A stretch of 37,055 nucleotides of DNA from Bacteroidia bacterium (GTDB taxonomy: Bacteria; Bacteroidota; Bacteroidia; SpSt-205), in assembly GCA_025054525.1 (NCBI GenBank), contig JANWZJ010000013.1, forward strand, positions 1-37,055, in the 5' to 3' direction. A program made the translations under genes and the position numbers. The notes under the pieces were generated by a model. It saw only the letters and a list, made by a program, of their open reading frames with translations, made no database searches and was not told where the DNA came from. Numbering within the stretch: the first letter of the stretch is position 1; every line of letters begins with the position of its first letter. Positions 7,973-15,513 of the stretch are shown here, piece after piece.

Positions 7973-9090
7973 GCAGAGCGAGCTTTTTGCCGTAGAGAAA
8001 GTGACGTTTCCTTTACAAACGGCGGGCGCACCACCACAAGAGCTACCTTTTCTCCGCGCAGCTCCATATACACCTTATCCTCGGGCTTATAGGCAGGTGG
8101 CAAATAAGCCAGGGCGATTCCTATGTTTAGAGAGGGACTAATAGAGCCTGAAGTAATCCGTCCAATAAGAGCCCCCGCTTCATCCTGAAGAGGCATGCCG
8201 TTGCGCGGAATATACTTAGAGCTGGGGCTGATAAGTCCATAGAGCCGAGAGGGAAGCCCTTGCTCTTTCTGCCTAAGCAGTGCCTCTCGCCCAATAAACT
8301 CACCCTTATCCAACTTAACCGCCCACCCTGCTCCCGCTTGCAGTGGGGTAGTGTTTTCATCTATGTCTGTGCCATACAGAAGATAGCCCATCTCTAAGCG
8401 CAGGGTATTGCGTGCAGAAAGACCTGCAGGCACTATCGCTGCATCCGCTGAGAGTAGAGCCTCCCATAGTTTATGCCCTGCGTCTCTACGCACAAAGAGT
8501 TCATAGGTCCATTCGCCAGTATAGCCAGTCGTAGCCACCAGCACATTCGGGATGCCTGCCACCTCTCCTTTGTGGGTCGTATAGTAGGGCATTTCTTTTA
8601 CAGGTAAAGCCGTAAGAGAAGCCAGTATCTCAGCGCTACGCGGACCAGACAGAGCTAAAAGTACCGTCTCTTGCGTTATATCCTCTATAACTACGCCCGT
8701 AGAGGGTAAATGCTCCTTTAGCCAACTTAGGTCCTTCTCGGTAGTGGCAGCATTTACCACTAACATGTATAGTTCAGGTTCTAGCTGATACACTATCAGG
8801 TCGTCCAAAATACCTCCTTGTGGATGGAGCAGGAAAGTGTATTGAGCTTTACCAGGGGTAAGGCGCCGTATATCTTGGGTAAGGAGGCGCTGAAGGTACT
8901 CTCCTGCCTTAGGACCTCGTACGAGAAACTCGCCCATGTGCGATAAATCAAACAGTCCTACCCTTTGGCGTACGGCTTCATGCTCAGCTTTTTCACTTTT
9001 GTAGCGCAAGGGCATTTCCCACCCTCCAAAGGGAAGAAATGCTGCCCCTAATCCCTTATGGATTTCGTAAAGGGGTGTCTGCTTGACCAC
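7969..9090 (-). CDS. gcvT: Glycine cleavage system aminomethyltransferase (T protein)
   Basis: This 373-residue protein transfers the aminomethyl group from the lipoyl H protein to tetrahydrofolate, releasing ammonia and giving 5,10-methylene-THF. Diagnostic features are TPLYEIHKGLGA at the N-terminus, LFDLSHMGEF near 47-55, the conserved acidic pair in GGILDDLIVY (D96, D97), and RNTLRLEMGYLLYGTDIDE. Length is normal. The start is GTG; TACCTTTG lies four bases upstream, giving a leaderless first gene for the gcvT-comB-rlmI operon. The H and P proteins are not in the window. Confidence 0.95.
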   Translation of the reverse strand: MVKQTPLYEIHKGLGAAFLPFGGWEMPLRYKSEKAEHEAVRQRVGLFDLSHMGEFLVRGPKAGEYLQRLLTQDIRRLTPGKAQYTFLLHPQGGILDDLIVYQLEPELYMLVVNAATTEKDLSWLKEHLPSTGVVIEDITQETVLLALSGPRSAEILASLTALPVKEMPYYTTHKGEVAGIPNVLVATTGYTGEWTYELFVRRDAGHKLWEALLSADAAIVPAGLSARNTLRLEMGYLLYGTDIDENTTPLQAGAGWAVKLDKGEFIGREALLRQKEQGLPSRLYGLISPSSKYIPRNGMPLQDEAGALIGRITSGSISPSLNIGIALAYLPPAYKPEDKVYMELRGEKVALVVVRPPFVKETSLSLRQKARSA

Positions 9091-9094
9091 TGGG

Positions 9095-9102
9095 CAAAGG
9101 TA
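9095..9102 (-). promoter_or_regulatory. -7 promoter element of the gcvT operon
   Basis: TACCTTTG on the minus strand is followed by CCCA and the GTG start of gcvT. It is back to back with a second TACCTTTG on the plus strand nine bases away, forming a compact divergent promoter. Confidence 0.65.
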
Positions 9103-9111
9103 GAAAACCCT

Positions 9112-9119
9112 TACCTTTG
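9112..9119 (+). promoter_or_regulatory. -7 promoter element before the WecA/MraY-type gene
   Basis: TACCTTTG on the plus strand, 22 bases before the ATG at 9142. Unlike most promoters here it leaves room for a short leader. An ATG at 9129 is closer, but it is out of frame with the gene. Confidence 0.55.
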
Positions 9120-9141
9120 TTTTGTAGCATGCTAAGAGCTC

Positions 9142-10167
9142 ATGACAACGTGGGGTGTTGCCTTTGTAGGATTCCTCTCTGCTTGGGTTTGGAACGAAAT
9201 TTTCTTGAGGTTTGCGCGCCGCTTAGGCGCCTTGAGCCAAGGAATTCCCAATCAAAGGCGCTGGGATAGCCGCCGAAAGCCTATTATCGGTGGTATCGCC
9301 TTCTTTATCGCAGCCCTGGGTCTGGGAGCCTGGAGACCTGCAGGTGCTGAGGTTAGCCACGCTTTCTTAGCTGGCGGAAGTATTGCATTTCTTACGGGTT
9401 TAGCCGACGATGCTTTCGTCTCGCTGCCCCATATCAAACTGTTGGGACAGCTCGCTGCTGCGGCCGCTTCCCTACTCTTCGGTGGGCATCTCCTGGAAGT
9501 GGGCAATACCCCACTCTCCCTCCTCTTCACCTTTTTCTGGTATGTCGCAGTCATGAATGCCTTCAACATGATGGATAATATGGATGGTATCTCGGGTACC
9601 ATCGCCTTGGTACTGCTCAGCTCTTCCTTTTTCTGGCTCTCGGACAGTTCGCATTTGCTTCTATATGCCGCCCTAAGTGGCGGGGTTCTGGCATTCCTAT
9701 ATCGCAACTGGCATCCTTCTCACTTGTACATGGGTGATAATGGAAGTCAATTTCTGGGTTTTGTGCTTGCGTATTGGGGAGCAGAACTGTGGAATAGTCC
9801 GCCTCTGATGCCTATATCGGTCTGGGAAAAAATCTTGCTACTGATAGGTCTCTTTGCCTTATTAGCAGGTGACACTTTTTGGGTCATTCTGGTTCGGCTA
9901 TGGGAAAAACGCAGTCCTTTCAACGGGGGGACTGACCACCTTACCCACCGTCTCGCACGGCAAGGGTTTTCTCCTACCCACATAGCTATTGCGCTGGGCC
10001 TTGGGCAAATCCTCCTCGTCCTCGCTTGCGCTATGGCTGTCCTCCAAGGCTGGCTGCCTTGGATACCTCTCCTCCTTATAGGGGTCAGCGGCGTAGCTAT
10101 CGGCTTTTTCCACTTGAGCGAACTCAAACAACCTTCCCTCGCAAAGCAGGCTGAAGTGGGCGGGTGA
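9142..10167 (+). CDS. WecA/MraY-family polyprenyl-phosphate sugar-1-phosphate transferase
   Basis: This is a 341-residue multi-pass membrane enzyme of about ten helices. The family moves a HexNAc-1-phosphate (or MurNAc-pentapeptide-phosphate) from UDP onto undecaprenyl phosphate on the cytoplasmic side. Catalytic motifs are the DD pair (D89-D90, GLADDAF), NMMDNMDG (142-149, the usual NxxDxxDG), YMGDNGS, and the cytoplasmic GGTDHLTHRLARQG motif. The GTDHLTHRL form favours the WecA/TagO/Rfe branch over MraY. The substrate cannot be read from sequence. The next gene is a glycosyltransferase that probably overlaps it, which points to lipid-linked glycan assembly (O-antigen or capsule). Confidence 0.88.
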   Translation: MTTWGVAFVGFLSAWVWNEIFLRFARRLGALSQGIPNQRRWDSRRKPIIGGIAFFIAALGLGAWRPAGAEVSHAFLAGGSIAFLTGLADDAFVSLPHIKLLGQLAAAAASLLFGGHLLEVGNTPLSLLFTFFWYVAVMNAFNMMDNMDGISGTIALVLLSSSFFWLSDSSHLLLYAALSGGVLAFLYRNWHPSHLYMGDNGSQFLGFVLAYWGAELWNSPPLMPISVWEKILLLIGLFALLAGDTFWVILVRLWEKRSPFNGGTDHLTHRLARQGFSPTHIAIALGLGQILLVLACAMAVLQGWLPWIPLLLIGVSGVAIGFFHLSELKQPSLAKQAEVGG

Positions 10168-11302
10168 GCTCGTTTACTGGCAATACTTTTTCACACCGCC
10201 AGGCGGCTGGGGCAACCGCCGTAGCTACGATTTCGCTCGGTTCTGGGCCCAAGCAGGCATTCCTACCTGGATAATCGCAGGCGGAACTTACTTCCCATCC
10301 CCCTACCCGAAGCGTCAAGCCTTTCGTAGCGAAGGTACCGCCATCATATGGCAAAAGTCCCCTTATCATCAAAAACGCCCTTGGATTTCCAGAATGTTTC
10401 ATCTTCTTCGCTTCACCCTATGGAGCGCGTATATCTTATGGCGACTTAGGCGAAGAAAAATTTACCTTATCGCCACTGTACCACCGCCTTTTTTGCCTAT
10501 AGTAGCGACCCTTCATAAGAAGCTCACTGGTAAGCCATTTGCCGTAGAACTCTATGATGGTTGGCCTGCCCTTTTGCTGGGCCTGCCTGGGAAAGCTCGG
10601 TTCATAGGTTACCTGCTCATGCCTATCATGCGCTGGAGCTACCGAGAAGCCCATATACGCGTCGCGCTGTCGCCTGGGATTGCTTCGCTTTTTCCAGAAC
10701 TCTCTTTCCACCTCAGTTATAACGGTACACGCCCCGAGGTTTTTCGTCGTCGGGGTACTGCGCCTTTTCTCCCCTTCCGTATCATTTATGCAGGTACGCT
10801 CGGCTGGGTCAATCACCTCCGCTTCCTCCTGCAGGTCGCGCATCTACTCCAGGAATGGGCGGGGATAGAGTTCTGGATTATCGGGGAAGGAAGCGAATCA
10901 GCACTTCTGCGCCAGGCAGCTCACTCCCTCAAACGAGTGCATTTCTTCCACCCCGTGCCTGTTGAGGAAGTGCCTTACTGGCTCTCCCAAGCACACATAG
11001 GCGTATCTCTCACCCGACCTATTCCCGTCTTGGCTACCAATAGCGCGAATAAGTTCTATGATTATTTGGCGTGCGGTCTGGTGGTCGGGCTCAACTATGG
11101 AAGCTGGCAAGCAGAAGTCTTAGAGCAGGAGGGATGCGGTTTTTCGGCTGCTACCCCAGAGGATTTTGCAAAGAACATCTTGAAGTATTACTGGGGTCGG
11201 GAAGAGTGGATGCGAGCTTCTGCCCGGGCGCGCCTATTAGCTGAGCGCAAATATGACCGTCGCCACCTCGCCCAAGCGTTTCTGCACCTGCTTTATTCCT
11301 GA
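10151..11302 (+). CDS. GT4-type glycosyltransferase without a canonical start codon
   Basis: This is a predicted glycosyltransferase of about 383 residues with GT-B fold. The first ATG in frame is at 10394, but the frame is open upstream to 10118. The extra codons encode a convincing GT4 N-terminus: YWQYFFTPPGGWGNRRSYDF, then ARFWAQAGIPTWIIAGG. So a 5' portion of about 80 codons is real. No ATG, GTG or TTG occurs in it; I set the start at a CTG (10151) that would give MKWAGELVYW. The C-terminal half shows FRIIYAGTLGW, WIIGEGSES, PVPVEEVPYWLSQAHIGVSL and the donor-site segment NKFYDYLACG. The N-terminus overlaps the upstream transferase gene by 17 bases. A sequence error or frameshift near 10165 is the main alternative. 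Confidence 0.8.
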   Translation: MKWAGELVYWQYFFTPPGGWGNRRSYDFARFWAQAGIPTWIIAGGTYFPSPYPKRQAFRSEGTAIIWQKSPYHQKRPWISRMFHLLRFTLWSAYILWRLRRRKIYLIATVPPPFLPIVATLHKKLTGKPFAVELYDGWPALLLGLPGKARFIGYLLMPIMRWSYREAHIRVALSPGIASLFPELSFHLSYNGTRPEVFRRRGTAPFLPFRIIYAGTLGWVNHLRFLLQVAHLLQEWAGIEFWIIGEGSESALLRQAAHSLKRVHFFHPVPVEEVPYWLSQAHIGVSLTRPIPVLATNSANKFYDYLACGLVVGLNYGSWQAEVLEQEGCGFSAATPEDFAKNILKYYWGREEWMRASARARLLAERKYDRRHLAQAFLHLLYS

Positions 11303-11303
11303 C

Positions 11304-11311
11304 TATCTTTG
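11304..11311 (+). promoter_or_regulatory. -7 promoter element of purF
   Basis: TATCTTTG ends six bases before the ATG of purF, in the 15-base gap after the glycosyltransferase stop. It implies a leaderless purF mRNA. Confidence 0.65.
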
Positions 11312-11317
11312 TAAAGT

Positions 11318-11773
11318 ATGTGTGGGATTGTATGGATGCGTCTATTGCGCCCCTTAGAGAGTTATCCTTCTCCCGTATGGGGGCTGCAGAAGGTCTTTCT
11401 CCTCCTCCAAAAACAGCGCAACCGCGGACAGGATGGGGCGGGCATTCTAACCTATAAAGCCAACGTACCCCCGGGAAACCCTTACTTTTTCCACAAGAAA
11501 ATAGTGCAGCCTACGCCTCCGTGGCAGTTTCTCATCCAGTCTGTGTGGGAGGAGTGGGAAAAATGGCAAAGAGAAGTGAAATCCCCTCAGAGTTTTCCTT
11601 TCGTAGGAGAAGGCTATCTCGCCCATCTGCGATATGGTACTTTCGGGGGTTACACCTTAGCGGAGACACACCCTGTCATCCGCCAGAATAGCTGGGCTTC
11701 CCGCTCCTTAGCTATCGCTGGCAACTTCAACCTCACTAATGCCGAAGCACTCTTTGAAAGGCTGGTATCTTAA
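11318..11773 (+). CDS. purF: Amidophosphoribosyltransferase, N-terminal part (gene broken by an in-frame stop)
   Basis: These are the first 151 codons of a PurF-like enzyme, which makes phosphoribosylamine from PRPP and glutamine in the first step of purine synthesis. Cys2 (MCGIVW) is the N-terminal nucleophile of the glutaminase domain; QRNRGQDGAG and AHLRYGT are its glutamine-site motifs. The frame stops at TAA (11771-11773), inside the glutaminase domain, and continues in the same frame at once with GQHPIIHSDTYTILER. One C-to-T change from a Gln codon (CAA) would explain it. Either the gene is a recent pseudogene, the stop is an error in this sequence, or the codon is read through. Confidence 0.9.
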   Translation: MCGIVWMRLLRPLESYPSPVWGLQKVFLLLQKQRNRGQDGAGILTYKANVPPGNPYFFHKKIVQPTPPWQFLIQSVWEEWEKWQREVKSPQSFPFVGEGYLAHLRYGTFGGYTLAETHPVIRQNSWASRSLAIAGNFNLTNAEALFERLVS

Positions 11774-11821
11774 GGTCAACATCCCATTATCCACAGCGAT
11801 ACATACACTATCCTAGAGCGA

Positions 11822-13180
11822 ATGGGGCACTTTTTAGATGAGTTTGTAGAGCACCTTTACCAAGAAGCTAAGAATAAGGGACTCTCCAAGAAAGAAGCAA
11901 CCGAGTATATACGCAAGCATTTTCCTACTACAGCATGGCTGGGACGCAGTGCGCGCCGATGGGATGGTGGGTATGTGATAGCCGGATGGATAGGTACGGG
12001 ATGGGGATTCGTAATCAGAGACCCACTGGGAATCCGTCCCGCTTGTTATTTCGCCAGTGAGGAAGTAGTAGCCGTAGCTTCTGAGGCAGCCGCCCTCCAG
12101 AATGTCTTTCAAACTACTTCGGCTCAAGTACAAGAACTCCCTCCTGCTCACGCACTCATCGTCTCCCCCACAGGACAGTGGTCCATAGAACGCTTCACAG
12201 AACCTGCCCCTCAATCTTTATCCTGCAGCTTTGAGCGAATCTACTTCTCTCGCGGGAATAATCCCGCTATCTATCAAGAGCGAAAGGCTCTCGGTGCTCT
12301 ACTCGCTCATGAAATCGCTCGGATTTTGGATTATGATTTAGAGAAAGTCGTTTTCACCTACATCCCTAATACCTCTCAGGTAGCTTTCTGGGGCATGCTC
12401 CAAGAGTTAGAGCGGTTGCTCCGAGAACGGCTTCTCACTTCCTTAGAAGGCAAGCCCCTAACCCGAGAAGCACTGCAGCGCATAGCCCAACTGCGCCTCC
12501 GAGCGGAAACCCTTATCTGGAAAGATACCCAAAGCCGTACCTTCATTTCAGCACCCAGCGCACGAATTGAAATGTCGCGTCATGTCTATGATGTAGTTTC
12601 GGACAGTATCCGTCCGCATGAGGATACCTTAGTTTGCTTAGATGACTCCATCGTAAGAGGTACTACCCTGCGAGAAACGCTTTTGCGCACCTTAGCGCGG
12701 TTACAACCAGCTCGGCTTATTATTGCTTCTTCCGCACCACAACTGCGTTATCCTGACTTCTATGGCATAGACATGGCTTCCCTGCACGACCTTGTTGCCT
12801 TTCAAGCAGCTATCCATCTTCTCCAAGAAACTGGGCAAGAAGGGGTGATTCATGCTACTTATCATCGTTGTCGGGAAGCCTATGGCACGGCTGACTTTAG
12901 CCGTATCAACTTCGTCCAAGCAATATATGCCCCCTTTACGGAAGCTCAAATCGCTGCCCGTATCGCTCAGTTAGTGCGTTCCCCCGAACTGGAAATACCT
13001 CTTATGATCGTGTATCAGCCTATACGAAACTTAGCGCAAGCACTGCCACATCACCGAGGGGACTGGTACTTCACTGGCAACTACCCCACCCCTGGTGGAT
13101 ATGAGCAGGTCAATCGCGCCTTTATGCAGTTCTACGAAGGAAAGGTCCAGCAGCGAGCCTACGAAAAAGTTTCCTCATGA
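11822..13180 (+). CDS. purF: Amidophosphoribosyltransferase, remainder (same frame, after the in-frame stop)
   Basis: This is the rest of the PurF-like protein. The homologous frame begins directly after the TAA, at 11774; 11822 is merely the first ATG. It holds the end of the glutaminase domain (GFVIRDPLGIRPACY) and the phosphoribosyltransferase domain, with the substrate region FERIYFSRGNN and the PRPP-binding loop CLDDSIVRGTT. The combined length, about 620 codons, fits the long PurF-like form I recall from Bacteroidota. A fragment starting at 11822 would lack the catalytic Cys and could not use glutamine. Its stop overlaps the murQ start by four bases, so murQ depends on this transcript. 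Confidence 0.9.
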   Translation: MGHFLDEFVEHLYQEAKNKGLSKKEATEYIRKHFPTTAWLGRSARRWDGGYVIAGWIGTGWGFVIRDPLGIRPACYFASEEVVAVASEAAALQNVFQTTSAQVQELPPAHALIVSPTGQWSIERFTEPAPQSLSCSFERIYFSRGNNPAIYQERKALGALLAHEIARILDYDLEKVVFTYIPNTSQVAFWGMLQELERLLRERLLTSLEGKPLTREALQRIAQLRLRAETLIWKDTQSRTFISAPSARIEMSRHVYDVVSDSIRPHEDTLVCLDDSIVRGTTLRETLLRTLARLQPARLIIASSAPQLRYPDFYGIDMASLHDLVAFQAAIHLLQETGQEGVIHATYHRCREAYGTADFSRINFVQAIYAPFTEAQIAARIAQLVRSPELEIPLMIVYQPIRNLAQALPHHRGDWYFTGNYPTPGGYEQVNRAFMQFYEGKVQQRAYEKVSS

Positions 13181-13986
13181 ATATTTGGGACACTGAGAAA
13201 GACTCGGAATACGGCGCTATAGAGCGCTGGGATATACCTGCCCTCCTTTATGCTATGAACAAGGAAGAAGCCCGCTCTGTAGAAGCGGTACATGCTTCTA
13301 TTCCTCAGATAGCGGCATTTGTAGAAGCCTTAGTACCTCGGATGGCGGGTGGGGGCAGACTCATCTATGTAGGTGCCGGAACAAGCGGTCGTTTGGGCGT
13401 ATTAGATGCAGCAGAATGCATTCCTACTTTTGGAGCCCCCCCAGGGAAAGTTATCGGAATAATCGCCGGGGGCGAAGCGGCTCTACGTGCGCCTGTGGAA
13501 GCTGCCGAAGACGATGAGGCAGCTGCCCAAACTGAACTCGCTGCCCTTTCTCTCACAGCCCAAGATACCGTCGTGGGTATCAGTGCCAGCGGGCGAACCC
13601 CTTATGTGTTAGGGGCAGTACGGTATGCCAAAAGCATCCAGGCTCTCACCGCAGCCATCACTTGCAATCCTGAGACGCCTTTAGAGCATTCAGTGGATTT
13701 CCCTATTGTCTTGCGCACGGGGCCTGAGATTGTCGCGGGGAGCACCCGCCTCAAGGCAGGCACCGCTACGAAAATGGTGCTGAATATGATCTCCACGGCT
13801 ACTTTCACTCGTTTAGGTCATGTGAAGGGGGGACGCATGATAGACCTACAGCTCGTTAGCCGAAAACTCCACCAGCGCGCACTGCGCTATCTCCAAGAAG
13901 CCACAGGCCTCTCCACAGAAGAAGCAGAAGCCCTTCTTCAGCGCACACAGAGTCTGCGCCGAGCTTTAGAAGAAGCATCTCGGTAA
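13177..13986 (+). CDS. murQ: N-acetylmuramic acid 6-phosphate etherase
   Basis: This 269-residue SIS-fold enzyme cleaves the lactyl ether of MurNAc-6-phosphate to GlcNAc-6-phosphate and D-lactate in peptidoglycan recycling. Visible features are the sugar-phosphate loop YVGAGTSGRLGVLDAAE with the catalytic Glu at about residue 80, VGISASGRTPYVLGA, and AGSTRLKAGTATKMVLNMIS followed by GHVKGG. The protein is slightly shorter than the E. coli enzyme (just under 300 residues). The ATG overlaps the purF stop by four bases (ATGA). No anmK or muramic-acid transport gene is in the window. Confidence 0.93.
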   Translation: MNIWDTEKDSEYGAIERWDIPALLYAMNKEEARSVEAVHASIPQIAAFVEALVPRMAGGGRLIYVGAGTSGRLGVLDAAECIPTFGAPPGKVIGIIAGGEAALRAPVEAAEDDEAAAQTELAALSLTAQDTVVGISASGRTPYVLGAVRYAKSIQALTAAITCNPETPLEHSVDFPIVLRTGPEIVAGSTRLKAGTATKMVLNMISTATFTRLGHVKGGRMIDLQLVSRKLHQRALRYLQEATGLSTEEAEALLQRTQSLRRALEEASR

Positions 13987-14001
13987 TGGCATGTAATTTG
14001 T

Positions 14002-14009
14002 TAGCTTTA
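14002..14009 (+). promoter_or_regulatory. Possible -7 element of the caspase operon
   Basis: TAGCTTTA matches TAnnTTTG at all but the last fixed base and ends eight bases before the ATG at 14018. The spacing is like other promoters here; the mismatch lowers confidence. Confidence 0.35.
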
Positions 14010-14017
14010 CCAGTAGT

Positions 14018-14653
14018 ATGTGGCGCGCAGGCATTTTTCTCTTGGGCACGCTGACTCTACTGCATGCCCAAGTAGCCGACAAAGAAATCCGTAAGGAGAT
14101 TAAGCGAAAGGCCCTCAAAGAAGCCCGTAAGGAAGCCAAGCGCTTCAAGAAGGCAGGCTATGATGTAACCCCAGGTTCTCTCCCGATGGATAAGCAGCTG
14201 GAGTATACCTGGATACGCCTGTACGAGCGAGATGCCAAAGGGCAATCCGTCTATCTCAGCGCGGATGGAAATGCGGTAGCAGAAACGCGCACCGCTGCCG
14301 AAATGCAAGCCTTAGAAGCGGCGAAACTCAACCTTGCCGGACAGTTAGAGACCTTTATCCGAGCTATCATAGAGGCTAACATCGCAAATGCCCAGCTCAA
14401 TACCGAAGAAGCCTCTTCCGTAACGGAGTTTCTTACTGCTGCTAAGAATGTCATCGCTACGGCTATTGGTCAGGTAGAGCCTGCCTTTAAGATTTATCGC
14501 AATCTTCCTAACCGAAGCGTGGAGGTGAATGTCAAGCTCATCGTTAGTCGGGAGCAAGTTACCCAAGATGCTAAGAAGCGCATACGGGAAGAGCTTAAGG
14601 AGCGGCTCAAAGGACTGCAAGAGAAAGTAGATAAGCTACTTCCTCTGCAGTGA
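14018..14653 (+). CDS. Exported protein of unknown function, first gene of the caspase operon
   Basis: This is a 211-residue protein with the signal peptide MWRAGIFLLGTLTLLHA, cleaved before Gln18. The mature part begins with a very basic, helical stretch (KEIRKEIKRKALKEARKEAK), then a mixed domain (about 60-185) containing EYTWIRLYERDAKGQ and FKIYRNLPNRSVEVNVKLIV, and ends in a charged helix. The ORF is supported by the signal peptide, the 4-base overlap with the next gene and gene-like composition. I do not recognise a named family; a periplasmic or surface-associated partner of the downstream DUF4384 and WD40-caspase proteins is inferred from the operon alone. Confidence 0.65.
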   Translation: MWRAGIFLLGTLTLLHAQVADKEIRKEIKRKALKEARKEAKRFKKAGYDVTPGSLPMDKQLEYTWIRLYERDAKGQSVYLSADGNAVAETRTAAEMQALEAAKLNLAGQLETFIRAIIEANIANAQLNTEEASSVTEFLTAAKNVIATAIGQVEPAFKIYRNLPNRSVEVNVKLIVSREQVTQDAKKRIREELKERLKGLQEKVDKLLPLQ

Positions 14654-15513
14654 GCCGATGGGCTTGGGTGGGCTGGGGGTGGCTCCTACTCTGGAGCCAG
14701 GAGAAGGTAGTCGCCGGACAAGCTGAGGTAGAGGTCCTGCCTGGCTGGTCTATTGAAAGAGCGCAGCGCCAGGCATACAACTTAGCTATCCTGCAAGCAC
14801 TGCAAGAACATTTCCCCACTCGCATCGCCCGCAGCAGCAAATATATCCTACACAACCGCACCGAAGGGAACAATGCTCGTACGCATACTTACTTTCACCT
14901 TACGGCTGACCAATACCTTGCTGCAGAATGGCTACAGACGATAGAGACTCGTTATGCTACTCGGGTACAGGGCAATCAAGTCTGGGTGAGCTGCAAAGTA
15001 AAAGGGAAAGCTCGCCCTCGGTCAGCCCCCATGCTACCTTTAGAAGTGCGGACGCTGCACTGTCGGGATACGGCTCGCTGTAGTACTACGGACTTTTGGG
15101 CGGGGGACCCTTTTTATCTGGCTTTTCGTTCGCCTGTGGCAGGTTATCTCCAAATCTTCTGGGAAGACTCCGCCGGGGTATATCGCCTTTTACCCTATCA
15201 GCATCAGCGGCAGTATGCCTGGGTAGTGAAAGCAGATACGAGCTATCTCTTCTTTGCACCTTCTGCCCAGCGCCGCAGTGAAGCCTGGCACACAGACGAG
15301 CTTATTCTCACTGCTGAGCGGCCCGAAGTGCTGCACCGAGTGTATCTTCTCTTTTCTCCACATCCCTTAGGGGCTCCCCCCGAAAAGTTTGAGCCTACTT
15401 TGGGCTTCCATATGATAGATCATGCAGCCTTTCAAGAGTGGCTCATAGACGAACGACTACGCCTCTCAGACCTGCAACTGCGTCTCATAGATATAAGCAT
15501 CCGGCAAAAATGA
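14650..15513 (+). CDS. Exported DUF4384-like protein
   Basis: This is a 287-residue protein. The N-terminus MSRWAWVGWGWLLLWS is a short Trp-rich signal peptide with cleavage expected before Gln17. Residues about 125-235 resemble DUF4384: a segment reading FWAGDPFYLAFRSPVAGYLQ, followed by IFWEDSAGVYRLLPYQ, the pattern of a bacterial beta-sandwich domain often found beside caspase-like or kinase-like signalling proteins. The GTG start overlaps the previous stop (GTGA), and the next gene starts on its own stop (ATGA), so all three genes are translationally coupled. The molecular function of the domain is not established. Confidence 0.65.
   Translation: MSRWAWVGWGWLLLWSQEKVVAGQAEVEVLPGWSIERAQRQAYNLAILQALQEHFPTRIARSSKYILHNRTEGNNARTHTYFHLTADQYLAAEWLQTIETRYATRVQGNQVWVSCKVKGKARPRSAPMLPLEVRTLHCRDTARCSTTDFWAGDPFYLAFRSPVAGYLQIFWEDSAGVYRLLPYQHQRQYAWVVKADTSYLFFAPSAQRRSEAWHTDELILTAERPEVLHRVYLLFSPHPLGAPPEKFEPTLGFHMIDHAAFQEWLIDERLRLSDLQLRLIDISIRQK

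Noticed and set aside
10124-10402. 92-codon minus-strand frame between the two glycan genes
   Set aside because: The plus strand here encodes the conserved N-terminus of the GT4 enzyme; the minus frame shows no recognisable features.
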